Assembly: GCA_903929795.1 (NCBI GenBank)
Contig: CAIYWC010000203.1
Span: 1 to 45,311, forward strand
Source of the DNA: an uncultured Myxococcales bacterium
Lineage (GTDB): Bacteria > Myxococcota_A > UBA9042
Direction: 5' to 3'
Length of the DNA stretch: 45,311 nucleotides
Part shown: in pieces, positions 35,692-45,082 of the stretch
How the letters are laid out: every line of letters starts with the position of its first letter
Position numbering within the stretch: position 1 is the stretch's first letter
Program-made: the position numbers and the translations under genes
The notes under the pieces: generated by a model
What the model was told of the DNA's origin: nothing
What the model saw: only the letters and a program-made list of their open reading frames with translations
Database searches by the model: none

Positions 35692-37883
35692 GGGCTCACG
35701 GGATAGACGTGGACGCTCCACCAGGTCGAGATCGTCGTCGGCGACGGCTGGTTCGCTTGCGGCGGCAGGATCTGGTTGGACGCCGCCGAGCCGTCGCCGT
35801 TCACGAGCACGCACGCGATCTGCAGCGTCGCGCCAGTGGCCGGGATGCCGCTGGGATAGAGCTGCGCGAGGCTGATGCTGGCCTCCATCGCGGCGTTGCC
35901 GGCGTTGGCCTGGACGACGCCTTGCAGCCACGGCAGGTCGTTGAGCTTGCTCATGCCGCGCCAGCCGGCGTTGACGGAGCCCGCCAAGTCGCCGCCGGCG
36001 AAGCTGGCCATGCCGACCGACGCGAAGGCAAAATCGACGCCGATCGCGCTGTCGCTGACGGTGTAGAGGTTGCCGAGCGCGTTGTCGACCGCGCCGACCG
36101 CGTCCGTGATGGCGCTGGGGCCCGACGCGCCGGTGCCGCTGCCGTAGTCGACATCCAGATAGCAGGCCATGGCGTTGAGCGGCTCGGACGTGCCTTTGAC
36201 GCCGACGTAGAGGTTGGTCGCGTCATAGGCAATCCACAGCTGATTCATTTCATTGGTTTTTGTCAAGTCGCTCGCGTTATCCCAGTTGCTCAGCAGGTTG
36301 TTGATCGCCGCCAGCGACATCGAATTCCAGTCCGAGCCCAGCACGCCATCGACCGTCGGCGTGTCGACTGGCACCACGTCCAGACCCGCCGCCAGGGTCA
36401 GTGGCGCGCCGGTCATCGGCTGCACGGACACCGTGGCAGAGCGCGGTGGCAGCGGCGGCACGGTGACGGAAATGCCTTGCCCAGCAACAACTTGTGGATT
36501 TCCTCCCGGACCGGTCATGGTCGCATCGGCGACCGACGTAAATGTGACCGGGAACGCCGGATCGAGGTTGGCGCCGAGCAGCGTGACGGTACCGCCGCCC
36601 TTCGCCGGAGTCCACGTCGGCGTGATGCCGGTGAGCGTCGGCGTCGCAGCGGGGCCGGTGTCAGCGGTCAGCGCGTCGGTCGTGCCGGCATCGGCGTCGG
36701 TCGTGCTGGCATCCGCATCGGCGGCGGGCTTGCACAGGCCGAGCACACAGTGGTCGGTGCCCGTGCACGGCGGGTCGCACGTCACTTTCTTGACGCACTG
36801 GCTGCCGACGCAGTCCTCATCCAGCGCGCACGTGGGGTCGCAGCCGGACGGCGGCGTCCCGGGCACGTCAAACGCGGTGTTGAGCGTCTTCCCCTTGGAA
36901 TCCTTGGCCAAAATAACAGGGATGCTCTGCCACGCGCCGCCGTCGCCCGTGTCCGTCCAGACCAGCACGCCGTCGGGCAGGCCATTGCCGCCCGACTTGT
37001 ATTCCTGGCCGTCCGCCGGGTCGGTGTCGCCTTGCGTCGTCACGAACGTGAACTGCACCTCGTCGCCCGGCGTCAGCGGACCGTCGTGCTTGCCCAGATT
37101 TTGCTTCAGCACAAACGTCAGCACGCCATCGCCCGCCGCCGCGTCGCCTTTCAAGCCGTCGTCCAGCAGCTGCACCGGCGTCCACTGGTTCAGCGTACCT
37201 TTGACAAAGAACTTGTAATCGTTGGTATTCCAACTCGCGAATGACTTGTTCAGAGCCTTGGTGTCCAGCGTGATCTTGGCGTCCACGGTGCCGAATTTCT
37301 TCAGCTTCATGCCGGGGACGTCGAACACGCCGCCCTGGCCCTGGAAAATCGTGAACGTGCCGTTGGCGCCAACCCACATCCAGTTGTTGAACTCGTTCAG
37401 CGCGCCGTACTCAAAGACCGTGTCCTTGGTCGCGACGAATTTCACCTGGTTGCTGAAAATGTGGTCGCCCTTGACGGCGCCTTCCTTCTCGTTGCCGCCG
37501 GCGGATTGCGGGCCGTCGTCGTAGAGCGCGACGAACGGGCCGTCGGTCGGCAGCCAGGACGTGGCGTACGTGATGCTGTTGGTCTTTTGGTCCCAGGCAA
37601 ACGAGCCGGTCCACTGCATGTCGCCGTCGGTGAACGTCTGGTTGGCGCTGTCGTCAATCGCGAAGGTCAGCCAGACAAACGGGCCTTTGACCAAAGCGTC
37701 GCTGCCGTCGCTGACGGCGTCCGCTGTCGTGGTGGTGTCACTCGCGAGGCCGTCGAAAGCCGCCGTGACGTCGCTGGCGGTGTCGGAGAGGCCGCCCACA
37801 TCGGTGACGCTGTTGGCATTTTGGCTCGGCGTTCCGCAGCCGAAAAGCAGGCAATACAGGGCAAGGAGGCCGGTGTGGCGCAT
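35688..37883 (-). CDS. Lipoprotein with CBM-like, Cys-rich, TIG and DOMON/CBM9-like domains
   Basis: 731 aa. The signal peptide ends CLLFGC (lipid Cys 16) and is followed by an Asp/Thr-rich linker. Two beta modules follow (~60-280; KFFVKGTLNQWTPVQLLDDGLKG is reminiscent of starch-binding folds). A Cys module comes next (CDPTCALDEDCVGSQC), then an Asp/Thr linker. A TIG/IPT Ig-like domain contains PTLTGITPTWTPAKGGG and VTLLGANLD. Last is a domain beginning PTVDGVLGSDWNS and LWIAYDATNLYVGVKG, as in DOMON/CBM9 binding modules. ATG 37883 has GAGGG 5 nt upstream; ATG 37907 (overlapping the upstream stop by 4 bp) would add 8 residues. Probably a surface binding protein coupled to the caspase-like gene. 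Confidence 0.65.
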   Translation of the reverse strand: MRHTGLLALYCLLFGCGTPSQNANSVTDVGGLSDTASDVTAAFDGLASDTTTTADAVSDGSDALVKGPFVWLTFAIDDSANQTFTDGDMQWTGSFAWDQKTNSITYATSWLPTDGPFVALYDDGPQSAGGNEKEGAVKGDHIFSNQVKFVATKDTVFEYGALNEFNNWMWVGANGTFTIFQGQGGVFDVPGMKLKKFGTVDAKITLDTKALNKSFASWNTNDYKFFVKGTLNQWTPVQLLDDGLKGDAAAGDGVLTFVLKQNLGKHDGPLTPGDEVQFTFVTTQGDTDPADGQEYKSGGNGLPDGVLVWTDTGDGGAWQSIPVILAKDSKGKTLNTAFDVPGTPPSGCDPTCALDEDCVGSQCVKKVTCDPPCTGTDHCVLGLCKPAADADASTTDADAGTTDALTADTGPAATPTLTGITPTWTPAKGGGTVTLLGANLDPAFPVTFTSVADATMTGPGGNPQVVAGQGISVTVPPLPPRSATVSVQPMTGAPLTLAAGLDVVPVDTPTVDGVLGSDWNSMSLAAINNLLSNWDNASDLTKTNEMNQLWIAYDATNLYVGVKGTSEPLNAMACYLDVDYGSGTGASGPSAITDAVGAVDNALGNLYTVSDSAIGVDFAFASVGMASFAGGDLAGSVNAGWRGMSKLNDLPWLQGVVQANAGNAAMEASISLAQLYPSGIPATGATLQIACVLVNGDGSAASNQILPPQANQPSPTTISTWWSVHVYPVSP

Positions 37884-37903
37884 GGATTCCCTCGATCGCG
37901 CGG

Positions 37904-40642
37904 TCATTCGACCGTGACTTCGTCCAGCAACACGGCGGTGTCGTAAATCGAGTCGCCTTTGTCGGTCGCGAAGAACTTGAGGTTGACTTTCTTGTCGATG
38001 CCGGACAGCGCACTCACGTCGGTGCAGGTCTTTTGCCAGGGCACCATCCACACGTCGCCTTGGTCAAAGGAGACGTCGGCCGGCGTGAGCGTCTTCCACT
38101 GCTGGCCGCATGCGCAGGTCGGGCTGCCGGGATCGCAGGGCGTCTTGGGCGTGCACGCGCCGCTGCCGCACGGGAAGCCGGTGGTGCAGGACTTGCCGTC
38201 GGCGCAGGTGCCGCCGCAATCGTACGGGCACAGCGCGTCGATCCACACGTCCGTCATGGTGATTTGTCCGGAATCGGCGGTCAGCGTGGCGCGGAATTCG
38301 TCCATGAACGCCGAGCCGCACCATTCGATGAATTCTTCGCTGTAGAATTTCCAGAAAAAGCAAAGTTGCTGCTTGTTCTTGTCGACGCAAAACGGCTGTT
38401 CCAGCGAGCCATTTTCCGTCGTGAAGCCCAAGCCGGTGGAGACGATGCCCATGAATTTGCCGCCAACCGGCACGGTTTCGCCCAGGCGGGAGATGACGCG
38501 TCCGTCGCCGATCGGTTTCCAGCCCGTGATGTTGCCGGTGTCCCAGCTGGGATTGATCAAATTGGAATCATTGGCGTTTGCCGCGCTGTCGCCGTACATG
38601 CGCAAGCGCGCGCCCGGGTGCGCGGGATCGTCGCCGGGGACGATGGCCTGCAGGACGCTGAGACCGCTGTTGATGAGGCCGTCAAAGACGCCCCAGCCTT
38701 TGGCGTACGCATAGCTGGCGGCGATGTAGTCGGAGTAGCCGATGACGGCGGCGGCGCCGGCGGCGATGAACTGCAACGCCATGGAACCATTGTACATCGA
38801 GCGGCACGCGCCCAAATAGACGATGGACGCCGGGAAGGATTCTGGCGAGTGCCGGCGCACAAACGCGGGCAGAAAACCGTAGCTGGAATCGCCGATCACG
38901 ACGCGGCCGGTCATGATGTCGGCTTGCGTGTAGTCCACGCAGACGCCGCCGCTCATGGAGGTTTTGATGCATGTTTCCGTGGGCTTGCAGCCGGTGCTGG
39001 CTTGGTTGCAGGTGCCGGTCGACACCGAGAGCGCGCTGCAGTCCACCGCCTCGCCGGACCAGATGACTTCCTGCGAGCCCAGGTGTTCCCACGCCAGCGC
39101 TTGCTTGGCTGCGGTGTCCATGGTCAAGAATAAGTTGTCCCCATGCCCAGTTATCGCGACGATGCCGTAGCTGGACGCGTCGCGGTAGTAGCGGAGCAGC
39201 GCGGCGTTGTCGGCGTAGGAATCGACGGCGAACGGCGGGCATTGCTTGGCGTTCAGCGCATTCGCGGCGTCGACGGCTTCATCGCCGCCGGTCGCGGCGA
39301 ACTCGGCCGAGGAAGGCGCGAGCGCGAGCGCGCGGCGCGTACCCACCGCGTGCGTCGGCAACGCTGCGCCGCTGTTGACCGGTGGTCCGCCGGCGCCGCG
39401 CAAGCCCTTGTTGGCAAGGTTCAACGCCCCCAACCGGCCGGATTTGTATCGAATCCACACGTTGCCGCCGTCCGTCGCAGCGGCTTCGGCCACGGTCGCG
39501 TCCGCCTGAAGGGTCGCGAGCGCCGCCGCGCGTGCCGTTGCCGCATCGGTGCCCGCCGCCGTCGCTGCCGTGTACCCGTCCTCGACTTTCTTCTGCAAGC
39601 TGACGATTTCGCTGCATTCTGTTTGCGAGAACCGCACGACGGCGTCCACTTCCGCCACGGGCGACAGCGCCTGATAAGTCGTCACCTTGGAACCGCTCAG
39701 CGTCACGTTGACGGTCGCGCGGACGCGGAACCGGAAGGTCTTGGGCGCGGTCGCGCTCAGCGTCAGACAGGTCGAATAGACGCTGTCCTTTTGCGCGTCG
39801 TCGCAGTTGCCGCCGTTGCCGTTGTCCTGCAAAACACTGTATTCCTGAATGGTTTTTCCGGTTTCGTCCACTTCGATCAGCTGGATCGTGCTCGCGTCGA
39901 CGACGCTGCTGTTCGCCGCGCCGGGCACGGACATGCCAACAACCAGCATCGCCGACTCGCCGACAAAGATGGCATTCGGGGCGATCTTTGGCGGGCCATC
40001 AAATGAAAACAATGGGTTATACGTGATATGGATGTCGTCCGAAGCGGTGGCAGCGCCCTTGGTCGCCGTAACGGTCAGCGTGTTGTCGCCCTGATCGAGC
40101 GCGAGAATGTCGCTCTGCCAGAACTCCTGACACGCGGGCGTGGCGCCAACGCCGCAGATGTCGCCTTTGGTTCCATTGACCGAAACCCATTGAATCTTGT
40201 CCGGATTTCCCCACGCGACGCCCGAGAGCGCCGCGCTGGCGCCTTCGTTTTGCGCCCAGTCGCGGCCGCTGGGCCCGAGGATCTTGACCAGCAGTTCCTT
40301 GTAGTCGTCCGGCGTGCTCCCGGCGTCGCCGTCGGTGGCCCAAACGACGTCGATGTCGCCGCTGCTGCCGTCCGTGCCCGGTGTGGCGTCGTCGGTTCCG
40401 CTGCTCGCGTCGCTGCCGTCGCTGCCGAGGGTGTCTGCCGTGTCGCCCGTGTCGCTGCCCAACGTGTCGCTGGCGACGTCCTGGTCGGTTCCGATGTCCT
40501 GCTGGCTCACGGCGTCGACGTCGCCGCCGCCAGTGCCTTCGACCGCCGTCGCGCCGTTGCCGCACGCCGTGGCGCAGGCGAGCGAAAGGACCGCGATGAG
40601 GCTGCGGGGCGTAACCGGGAACGGGTGAAAAATGCGGAACAT
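37904..40642 (-). CDS. Lipoprotein with caspase-fold (C25/CHAT-like) domain
   Basis: 912 aa. The signal peptide ends LACATAC (lipid Cys 27); an Asp/Ser/Thr-rich linker runs to ~100 and beta modules follow. The central part has VAITGHGDNLF (His 500) and SIVYLGACRSMYNG (Cys 613), then LQFIAAGAAAVIGYSDYIAASYAYAKGWGVFDGLINSG. This matches clan CD cysteine peptidases (gingipain/CHAT type): G-H-G, L-x-A-C, A-G-A-x-x-V-I-G. A six-Cys insert lies between the dyad residues. The C-terminal part contains LCFFWKFYSEEFIEWCGSAFMDEF, a secreted beta-domain motif, and further Cys modules (CGGTCADGKSC). It has its own promoter and a GGAGG RBS. Peptidase activity is inferred, not shown. Confidence 0.6.
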   Translation of the reverse strand: MFRIFHPFPVTPRSLIAVLSLACATACGNGATAVEGTGGGDVDAVSQQDIGTDQDVASDTLGSDTGDTADTLGSDGSDASSGTDDATPGTDGSSGDIDVVWATDGDAGSTPDDYKELLVKILGPSGRDWAQNEGASAALSGVAWGNPDKIQWVSVNGTKGDICGVGATPACQEFWQSDILALDQGDNTLTVTATKGAATASDDIHITYNPLFSFDGPPKIAPNAIFVGESAMLVVGMSVPGAANSSVVDASTIQLIEVDETGKTIQEYSVLQDNGNGGNCDDAQKDSVYSTCLTLSATAPKTFRFRVRATVNVTLSGSKVTTYQALSPVAEVDAVVRFSQTECSEIVSLQKKVEDGYTAATAAGTDAATARAAALATLQADATVAEAAATDGGNVWIRYKSGRLGALNLANKGLRGAGGPPVNSGAALPTHAVGTRRALALAPSSAEFAATGGDEAVDAANALNAKQCPPFAVDSYADNAALLRYYRDASSYGIVAITGHGDNLFLTMDTAAKQALAWEHLGSQEVIWSGEAVDCSALSVSTGTCNQASTGCKPTETCIKTSMSGGVCVDYTQADIMTGRVVIGDSSYGFLPAFVRRHSPESFPASIVYLGACRSMYNGSMALQFIAAGAAAVIGYSDYIAASYAYAKGWGVFDGLINSGLSVLQAIVPGDDPAHPGARLRMYGDSAANANDSNLINPSWDTGNITGWKPIGDGRVISRLGETVPVGGKFMGIVSTGLGFTTENGSLEQPFCVDKNKQQLCFFWKFYSEEFIEWCGSAFMDEFRATLTADSGQITMTDVWIDALCPYDCGGTCADGKSCTTGFPCGSGACTPKTPCDPGSPTCACGQQWKTLTPADVSFDQGDVWMVPWQKTCTDVSALSGIDKKVNLKFFATDKGDSIYDTAVLLDEVTVE

Positions 40643-40676
40643 ACCTGTGCCTCCGGGCGCTGGGATCAAACCGCTC

Positions 40677-40705
40677 AGGGTACCCAACCCAGTACCGGCA
40701 GGCAA
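40677..40705 (-). promoter_or_regulatory. Promoter of the caspase-like/TIG/pabA operon
   Basis: Minus strand: TTGCCT (40705-40700), 17-bp spacer, TACCCT (40682-40677). The leader of ~28 nt contains GGAGG before the ATG at 40642. Confidence 0.55.
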
Positions 40706-40739
40706 GGACAAAAGCGCACAAAAACAGGATACGTGACGG

Positions 40740-41801
40740 TCATCGGTCGGTTGCGGGCACGACCGGCAGCGCCGCGGGAAAGCGCTCCACCAGCAGCGGC
40801 GCGTGCGGCGCGGGGGCGTGAAAACACTCGCCGTCCAGCGTGTACGGACCCGACAGCCGCATCCGGTGCACCACCGGCAAATCGACAAGCCCCGGCCCGC
40901 CGCGCTCAGACATCAGCGCCGGCAGCAGGTGGACGAGCTTGCGCGGCTGGGTCTCCTCGACGACGCGCACGGCAAAGCCAGGCGCGCCCAGCGGTCGGCG
41001 GATCGCCCGGACAGCGCCGATCGCCAGCGTCAGGTCCGCGGTCACCGCAGCGACGCCCGCGTAGGACGGCCAGCGCCGGCCGTCGATCTCCAGGTCCGCG
41101 TATGGCCCCAGCTTCCACGCCTCCTGACGCCAGAGCGCGCTGCCAAACAGCGCACCACGGCCGAATTCCAGCAGGAACCGCGACAGACCGAGGTAACCCG
41201 CGCCAAAGCGGGCGTACAGGTCCAGCGCGTGGTACGCCAGCGCGGAGCCAAAAACAAAGCCGAGCCGCGGCGCCTCGTCCTGCCAGCGCACCTGCAGCAT
41301 CGGCACCGGGCGCACGGGTACGCGCGAGAGCGGGCCCTGGCCGAAATCGCCCAGGAATTGCCGCAGCGTCTCCTCGGGCGGCCCATGGATGGCCACCGAA
41401 CGCCCGACGATGTTGAGCGTGCCGCCGTTCAGGATCAGAATGCGTGGCCACGGCGGCAACTCTCCCGTAACCCGTTGGGTTTGCTGCGCCAACTGCCACA
41501 GCGCGTTGACCGCATGGTGCAGCGAACCGTCGCCACCGGCGATTGCGAGGACATTCGCACCCTGCTCCGCCACGAGCCGCGCCACCGCCCGGTGCAGCGA
41601 TGCCAGGTCACGCGTTTCCGCATAGAGCGGCGCGCCGACGAGCGAGGCGAGAGCCAAGCGCTTGCCCGCGCGCTGGAGCCGGCGCGCACGCGGGTTGGCG
41701 ATGACCGCCAGCCGCACGGTCGCGTCGGGCTGACACGCTGCGACCCGTCGAGCCAAACCCTCAGCAGAAACAGCCTCTTGAATCGGATCGCCTGCGGCCA
41801 C
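40740..41801 (-). CDS. Diacylglycerol kinase-type lipid kinase (DAGK catalytic domain)
   Basis: 353 aa. The catalytic domain starts RLAVIANPRARRLQRAG (~30-46), then AIAGGDGSLHHAVNALW (the GGDGT motif with Ser for Thr) and LNGGTLNIVGRS (usually LPxGTxND). A beta-rich C-terminal domain follows (~170-353), with YTLDGECFHAP near the end, matching the conserved DGE of the family. Such enzymes phosphorylate diacylglycerol or related lipids. The GTG at 41801 is chosen because GGAGG sits 8 nt upstream; the open frame runs on to ~41999 but that part looks non-coding. It may serve membrane lipid recycling. Confidence 0.8.
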   Translation of the reverse strand: MAAGDPIQEAVSAEGLARRVAACQPDATVRLAVIANPRARRLQRAGKRLALASLVGAPLYAETRDLASLHRAVARLVAEQGANVLAIAGGDGSLHHAVNALWQLAQQTQRVTGELPPWPRILILNGGTLNIVGRSVAIHGPPEETLRQFLGDFGQGPLSRVPVRPVPMLQVRWQDEAPRLGFVFGSALAYHALDLYARFGAGYLGLSRFLLEFGRGALFGSALWRQEAWKLGPYADLEIDGRRWPSYAGVAAVTADLTLAIGAVRAIRRPLGAPGFAVRVVEETQPRKLVHLLPALMSERGGPGLVDLPVVHRMRLSGPYTLDGECFHAPAPHAPLLVERFPAALPVVPATDR

Positions 41802-42000
41802 AGCTTCTGCCTCCGCGCCGGGTTGTCGCACAGAACGCGGTCGCTTGCCTACCGCTGCGGTCGCTACGCGCGCGTGCCGCCCAGCCAGTCCGCGCACGGA
41901 AGGGCGCAATTCCTGCACGCGAGCTGGCCCGAGCGCGCCGCCCATTTCTCTTGCAGCGCGGCCGTGTACGTCTGCGTTCCGAAACCGGATCACGCCCACC
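41802..42000 (-). other. Long leader or spacer of the DAGK gene with repeats
   Basis: It holds a perfect 11-bp palindrome ACCGC-T-GCGGT (41851-41861) and a direct repeat GCGGTCGCT (41838-41846 and 41857-41865). No RBS/start pair upstream of 41801 is convincing. Two short words (GGCACGC, GGCAAGCGA) recur in the same order at 168-230 on the plus strand. It could be an operator, a structured leader or a piece of a repeat. Confidence 0.35.
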
Positions 42001-42021
42001 CGGCCCCAAAATGTCAGCTTG

Positions 42022-42050
42022 CTTGCGTTTGGAAGTCATCCTGTTAGATT
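42022..42050 (+). promoter_or_regulatory. Candidate promoter of the FHA gene
   Basis: TTGCGT (42023-42028) or CTTGCG (42022-42027) with TAGATT (42045-42050), a 16-17 bp spacer. It implies a ~90-nt leader before the ATG at 42148. It is divergent from the DAGK leader. Confidence 0.4.
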
Positions 42051-42147
42051 GCACGCGGGTTTGAGGCACACAACAGGCCGCTGACGGTCGGGTCGTGGGC
42101 CGCTGACGTGCGGTTCGTGGCGATGGCCGCAGAGGGTTCGAGCGCTG

Positions 42148-43824
42148 ATGGTCAAACTATCGATTCAGGATAGCGAAGGCCGCACGACCGTCGTGCCCTT
42201 GGCCGACGGCGAGTTGGAGATCGGCCGCAGCGATTCCAACGCAATTTGCCTGACTGATCGCAATGTTTCACGCCACCACGCGCGGCTGACCGTTCAGGGC
42301 CCGCGGGTGTGGATCGAAAACCTGCAGGCTTCGTGGGGCACAAAACGCAACAAGTTACTGATCCGCGAGAAGACTGAGGTCGAGCCAGGAGACGTCATTC
42401 AAGTCGGCGATTACACGCTGGAATTCGACGGCGACGGCCACAAACAGCGCGACACGGCGCTGCGCGATGACGGTCCGGCGCGCACGGCGAGCAAAGGTGT
42501 CGACGGCGCGACGGCGATGATCAACCTGGCGGATTTGCAAGGCCCCGCGCCGGCTTCCGGCCCGTCGACGCAGATTCCGGAGGCTTCCCAGCCGCGGCTG
42601 GTCGTGGAGAGCGAGAACCTGCGCGGCCTGGAACTGCGCGTCAGCAAGACGCCGATTGTGCTGGGCCGCGTGCGCGAAAACGCCGACCTGGTGCTCGACC
42701 ATCGCTCCATTTCCAAGGAACACGCGCGGCTGACCCGGCTGAGCAACGGCGCGTGGCAAATCCTCGACCTGGGCAGCGCCAACGGCCTGAAAGTCAACGG
42801 CGAGCCTTACTCGAAATGCGACATTGAGTCCGGCGATCGCATCGAGCTGGGCCACGTGACGCTGCGGTTTCTCGCTTCCGGCGCGCCGACGCCGAGCGTG
42901 GAAGACGTAGGCGCACCCAAACGCAGCCGGTTGCCGATCGCGCTGGCGGTCGGCCTCGCGGCGGCGCTGATGGCCGTCGGCGCCGTGGTCGGACTGAATG
43001 GGCTCAAGCACGCGGATCCCTTGCCAGTTCCGCCAGTGCCTGCGCCTGCCGCGGTGCCTGAGCCGGAGGCTCCGACGCCTGCCGCGCCTGCCAAGGCTGA
43101 GATTGCGTCCGGTTCCGTCAAGCCAGCGGAAGTTGTGGCGAATGCGCTGACCGACACGCTGGTTCAAGCGGAGACGCTGCGCAAATCCGGGTCGTACGAC
43201 GCGGCGCTGCAACTGCTGCGCGCGGCCGACGGCAACAACGCGCAGATTTCGCTGCGAATCCGTCAGGTTGAGGCTGAGAAGAAGTGGCGCGGCACCCTGG
43301 ATTTGGCGGAGTCGGAGCTCGCGAAGGACCCGGCGTCGGCGCTTGAGCACGCCACCGAAGCCAAGGCGCACTTCGCCGTGGACGATCCGCTGGCGTCAAG
43401 CGCGGAAAAAGTCATCGACGCGGCCAAAGCGGGGCTGGCGGAGAAACATCGCGGCGCCAAAGTGGAGGCGCACACCCACGCCGACGCGATCGCGCCGGCC
43501 AAGCCGGAGCCCAAGCCCGAGGCGAAACCTGCGCCGAAGCCGGAGCCCGAGGTTCGCGCCGCGCCGGCGGCCAAGTCGGGCAAGGACCTGTACGAGGACG
43601 GCCGCAGCGCGCAGATGGACGGCAAGACGGACGCGGCGATCGCGCTGTACCTGCAGGCGGCGAAAGCCGGATATGGCAAGGCGCACAAGCAGTTGGCGCT
43701 GCTGTACCAGGCCCGCAATGACAAGGCCGGCTGCGCGAAAAACGCCAAGGCGTACCTCGAGAAGAACCCGTCCGCGGGCGACGCCGATGCGATGCAGCAG
43801 CTGCTCGACAAGTGCTCGAATTAA
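42148..43824 (+). CDS. Double-FHA membrane protein with Pro/Ala linkers and C-terminal TPR/Sel1-like repeats
   Basis: 558 aa. FHA 1 (~1-95) has LEIGRSDSNAICLTDRNVSRHHARL; FHA 2 (~155-235) has IVLGRVRENADLVLDHRSISKEHARL and LGSANGLKVNG, both with the R, S-x-x-H and N phosphothreonine-binding residues. A membrane helix follows (RLPIALAVGLAAALMAVGAVVGL, ~262-284), then a Pro-rich stretch, a helical region, a Lys/Pro/Glu linker, and a C-terminal TPR or Sel1-like segment (YEDGRSAQMDGKTDAAIALYLQAAKAG). The cytosolic FHA pair would read Ser/Thr kinase signals and transmit them outside. No kinase gene is in the window. Confidence 0.85.
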   Translation: MVKLSIQDSEGRTTVVPLADGELEIGRSDSNAICLTDRNVSRHHARLTVQGPRVWIENLQASWGTKRNKLLIREKTEVEPGDVIQVGDYTLEFDGDGHKQRDTALRDDGPARTASKGVDGATAMINLADLQGPAPASGPSTQIPEASQPRLVVESENLRGLELRVSKTPIVLGRVRENADLVLDHRSISKEHARLTRLSNGAWQILDLGSANGLKVNGEPYSKCDIESGDRIELGHVTLRFLASGAPTPSVEDVGAPKRSRLPIALAVGLAAALMAVGAVVGLNGLKHADPLPVPPVPAPAAVPEPEAPTPAAPAKAEIASGSVKPAEVVANALTDTLVQAETLRKSGSYDAALQLLRAADGNNAQISLRIRQVEAEKKWRGTLDLAESELAKDPASALEHATEAKAHFAVDDPLASSAEKVIDAAKAGLAEKHRGAKVEAHTHADAIAPAKPEPKPEAKPAPKPEPEVRAAPAAKSGKDLYEDGRSAQMDGKTDAAIALYLQAAKAGYGKAHKQLALLYQARNDKAGCAKNAKAYLEKNPSAGDADAMQQLLDKCSN

Positions 43825-43851
43825 AAACGCTTTCTCGCAGACAGGACAGCC

Positions 43852-45000
43852 ATGACGCGTGATCCCCTGGCGCATGCGGCGCACCCTTTGAGCCCGGACG
43901 ACGCGCGACGGCTGGCGCTGGAGCTGTTTATCGTCGGCTACGAGGGCACGTCGCTCCCGGACGCATACGCGGCTTGGCTGGCGCAAGGGCTGGGCGGCGT
44001 CATCTTGTTCAAGCGCAACCTGGTGTTTGACGCGGATGGCGGGATCGACACCGCGGCGCTGGCGGCGCAGACCGAGGCGATCTTTGCTGCGTCGGAGCGG
44101 TGCCCGTGGCAGCCGGCGCCGGTGTTTTCGGCGGTCGATCAGGAAGGCGGGCTTGTGGCGCGGCTGCGCAAGCCGTTCACCGAGCTGCCGCCGATGCGCA
44201 CCTTGGGCGAGCGCGGCGACGATGCGCTGGTGGCGGCGGTCGGTCGGCAGCTGGGCCGCGAGTGTCTGGCCGCGGGCTTCAACCTGGATTTCACGCCCGT
44301 GCTGGACGTGGACACGAATCCCGCGAACCCGATCATCGGCAACCGCTCGTTTTCGCGCGACCCGGCGCGCGTGGCGCATTTGGCGGGCGTGCTGCTGGAC
44401 GGGCTGCAGTCGCAAGGCGTGCTGGGCTGTGGCAAGCATTTTCCCGGTCATGGCGACACAAATGCCGACAGTCATCTGGAACTACCTGTCTTGAATCACG
44501 ATTTGCAGCGTCTGCAAGACGTGGAGCTGCTGCCCTTTCGGCAGCTGGCCGCGCGGCTGCCGATGGTCATGACGGCGCACGTGCTCTTTCGCGCGCTGGA
44601 CGCGCAGTGGCCCGCGACAGTCAGTCCGCAGATCCTGCGGCCACTGCTGCGCGACTACTGCGGCTTTGACGGCGTGATTGTCAGCGACGACCTGGAAATG
44701 CACGGCATCGCTCAGGTGTTGCAGCCAGCGGAGGCCGTGCGTCGCGGCATCGAGGCGGGATGCGACAATTTTCTGGTCTGTCGCCGGCAGGACACGCTGG
44801 AATCCGCGCTGCGGGGCGCCACGGACGTGCTGCTGGGGCTGGATGGCCCAGTGCAGCGGGATCGCGCGCTGGCGAGTGTCGCGCGCGTGCGGAGGTTGCG
44901 CGCGCGCCTGGTGCGGCCGCATCCGACCGCCGCCGGGATCGCCGCAGTGCTGAACGACCCGCAAACGCACGCGTTGCGGTCGGCGCTTGCGGACTTGTGA
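43852..45000 (+). CDS. nagZ: Beta-N-acetylhexosaminidase (GH3, NagZ-like)
   Basis: 382 aa. GH3 signatures: VFSAVDQEGGLVARLRKPFTELPPM, the NagZ hallmark GKHFPGHGDTNADSHLELP (the catalytic His/Asp loop), and VIVSDDLEM with the nucleophile Asp (D279/D280). It removes N-acetylglucosamine from peptidoglycan fragments in the cytosol; there is no signal peptide. An early GLGGVILFKRN is typical. It starts 27 bp after the FHA gene. Complete, ending TGA at 45000. Confidence 0.93.
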   Translation: MTRDPLAHAAHPLSPDDARRLALELFIVGYEGTSLPDAYAAWLAQGLGGVILFKRNLVFDADGGIDTAALAAQTEAIFAASERCPWQPAPVFSAVDQEGGLVARLRKPFTELPPMRTLGERGDDALVAAVGRQLGRECLAAGFNLDFTPVLDVDTNPANPIIGNRSFSRDPARVAHLAGVLLDGLQSQGVLGCGKHFPGHGDTNADSHLELPVLNHDLQRLQDVELLPFRQLAARLPMVMTAHVLFRALDAQWPATVSPQILRPLLRDYCGFDGVIVSDDLEMHGIAQVLQPAEAVRRGIEAGCDNFLVCRRQDTLESALRGATDVLLGLDGPVQRDRALASVARVRRLRARLVRPHPTAAGIAAVLNDPQTHALRSALADL

Positions 45001-45082
45001 CGCGCCAGCTTGCGCCAGCGGAGCCCGGCTGGCAGTCTGACAGTCGCGGATGCGCCATTTTTGGCCACCAAAGGTGAAGAAA

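Noticed and set aside
42125..42150. tRNA-like GGTTCGAGC before the FHA gene
   Set aside because: No acceptor, D or anticodon stems around it; it is a chance T-loop word.
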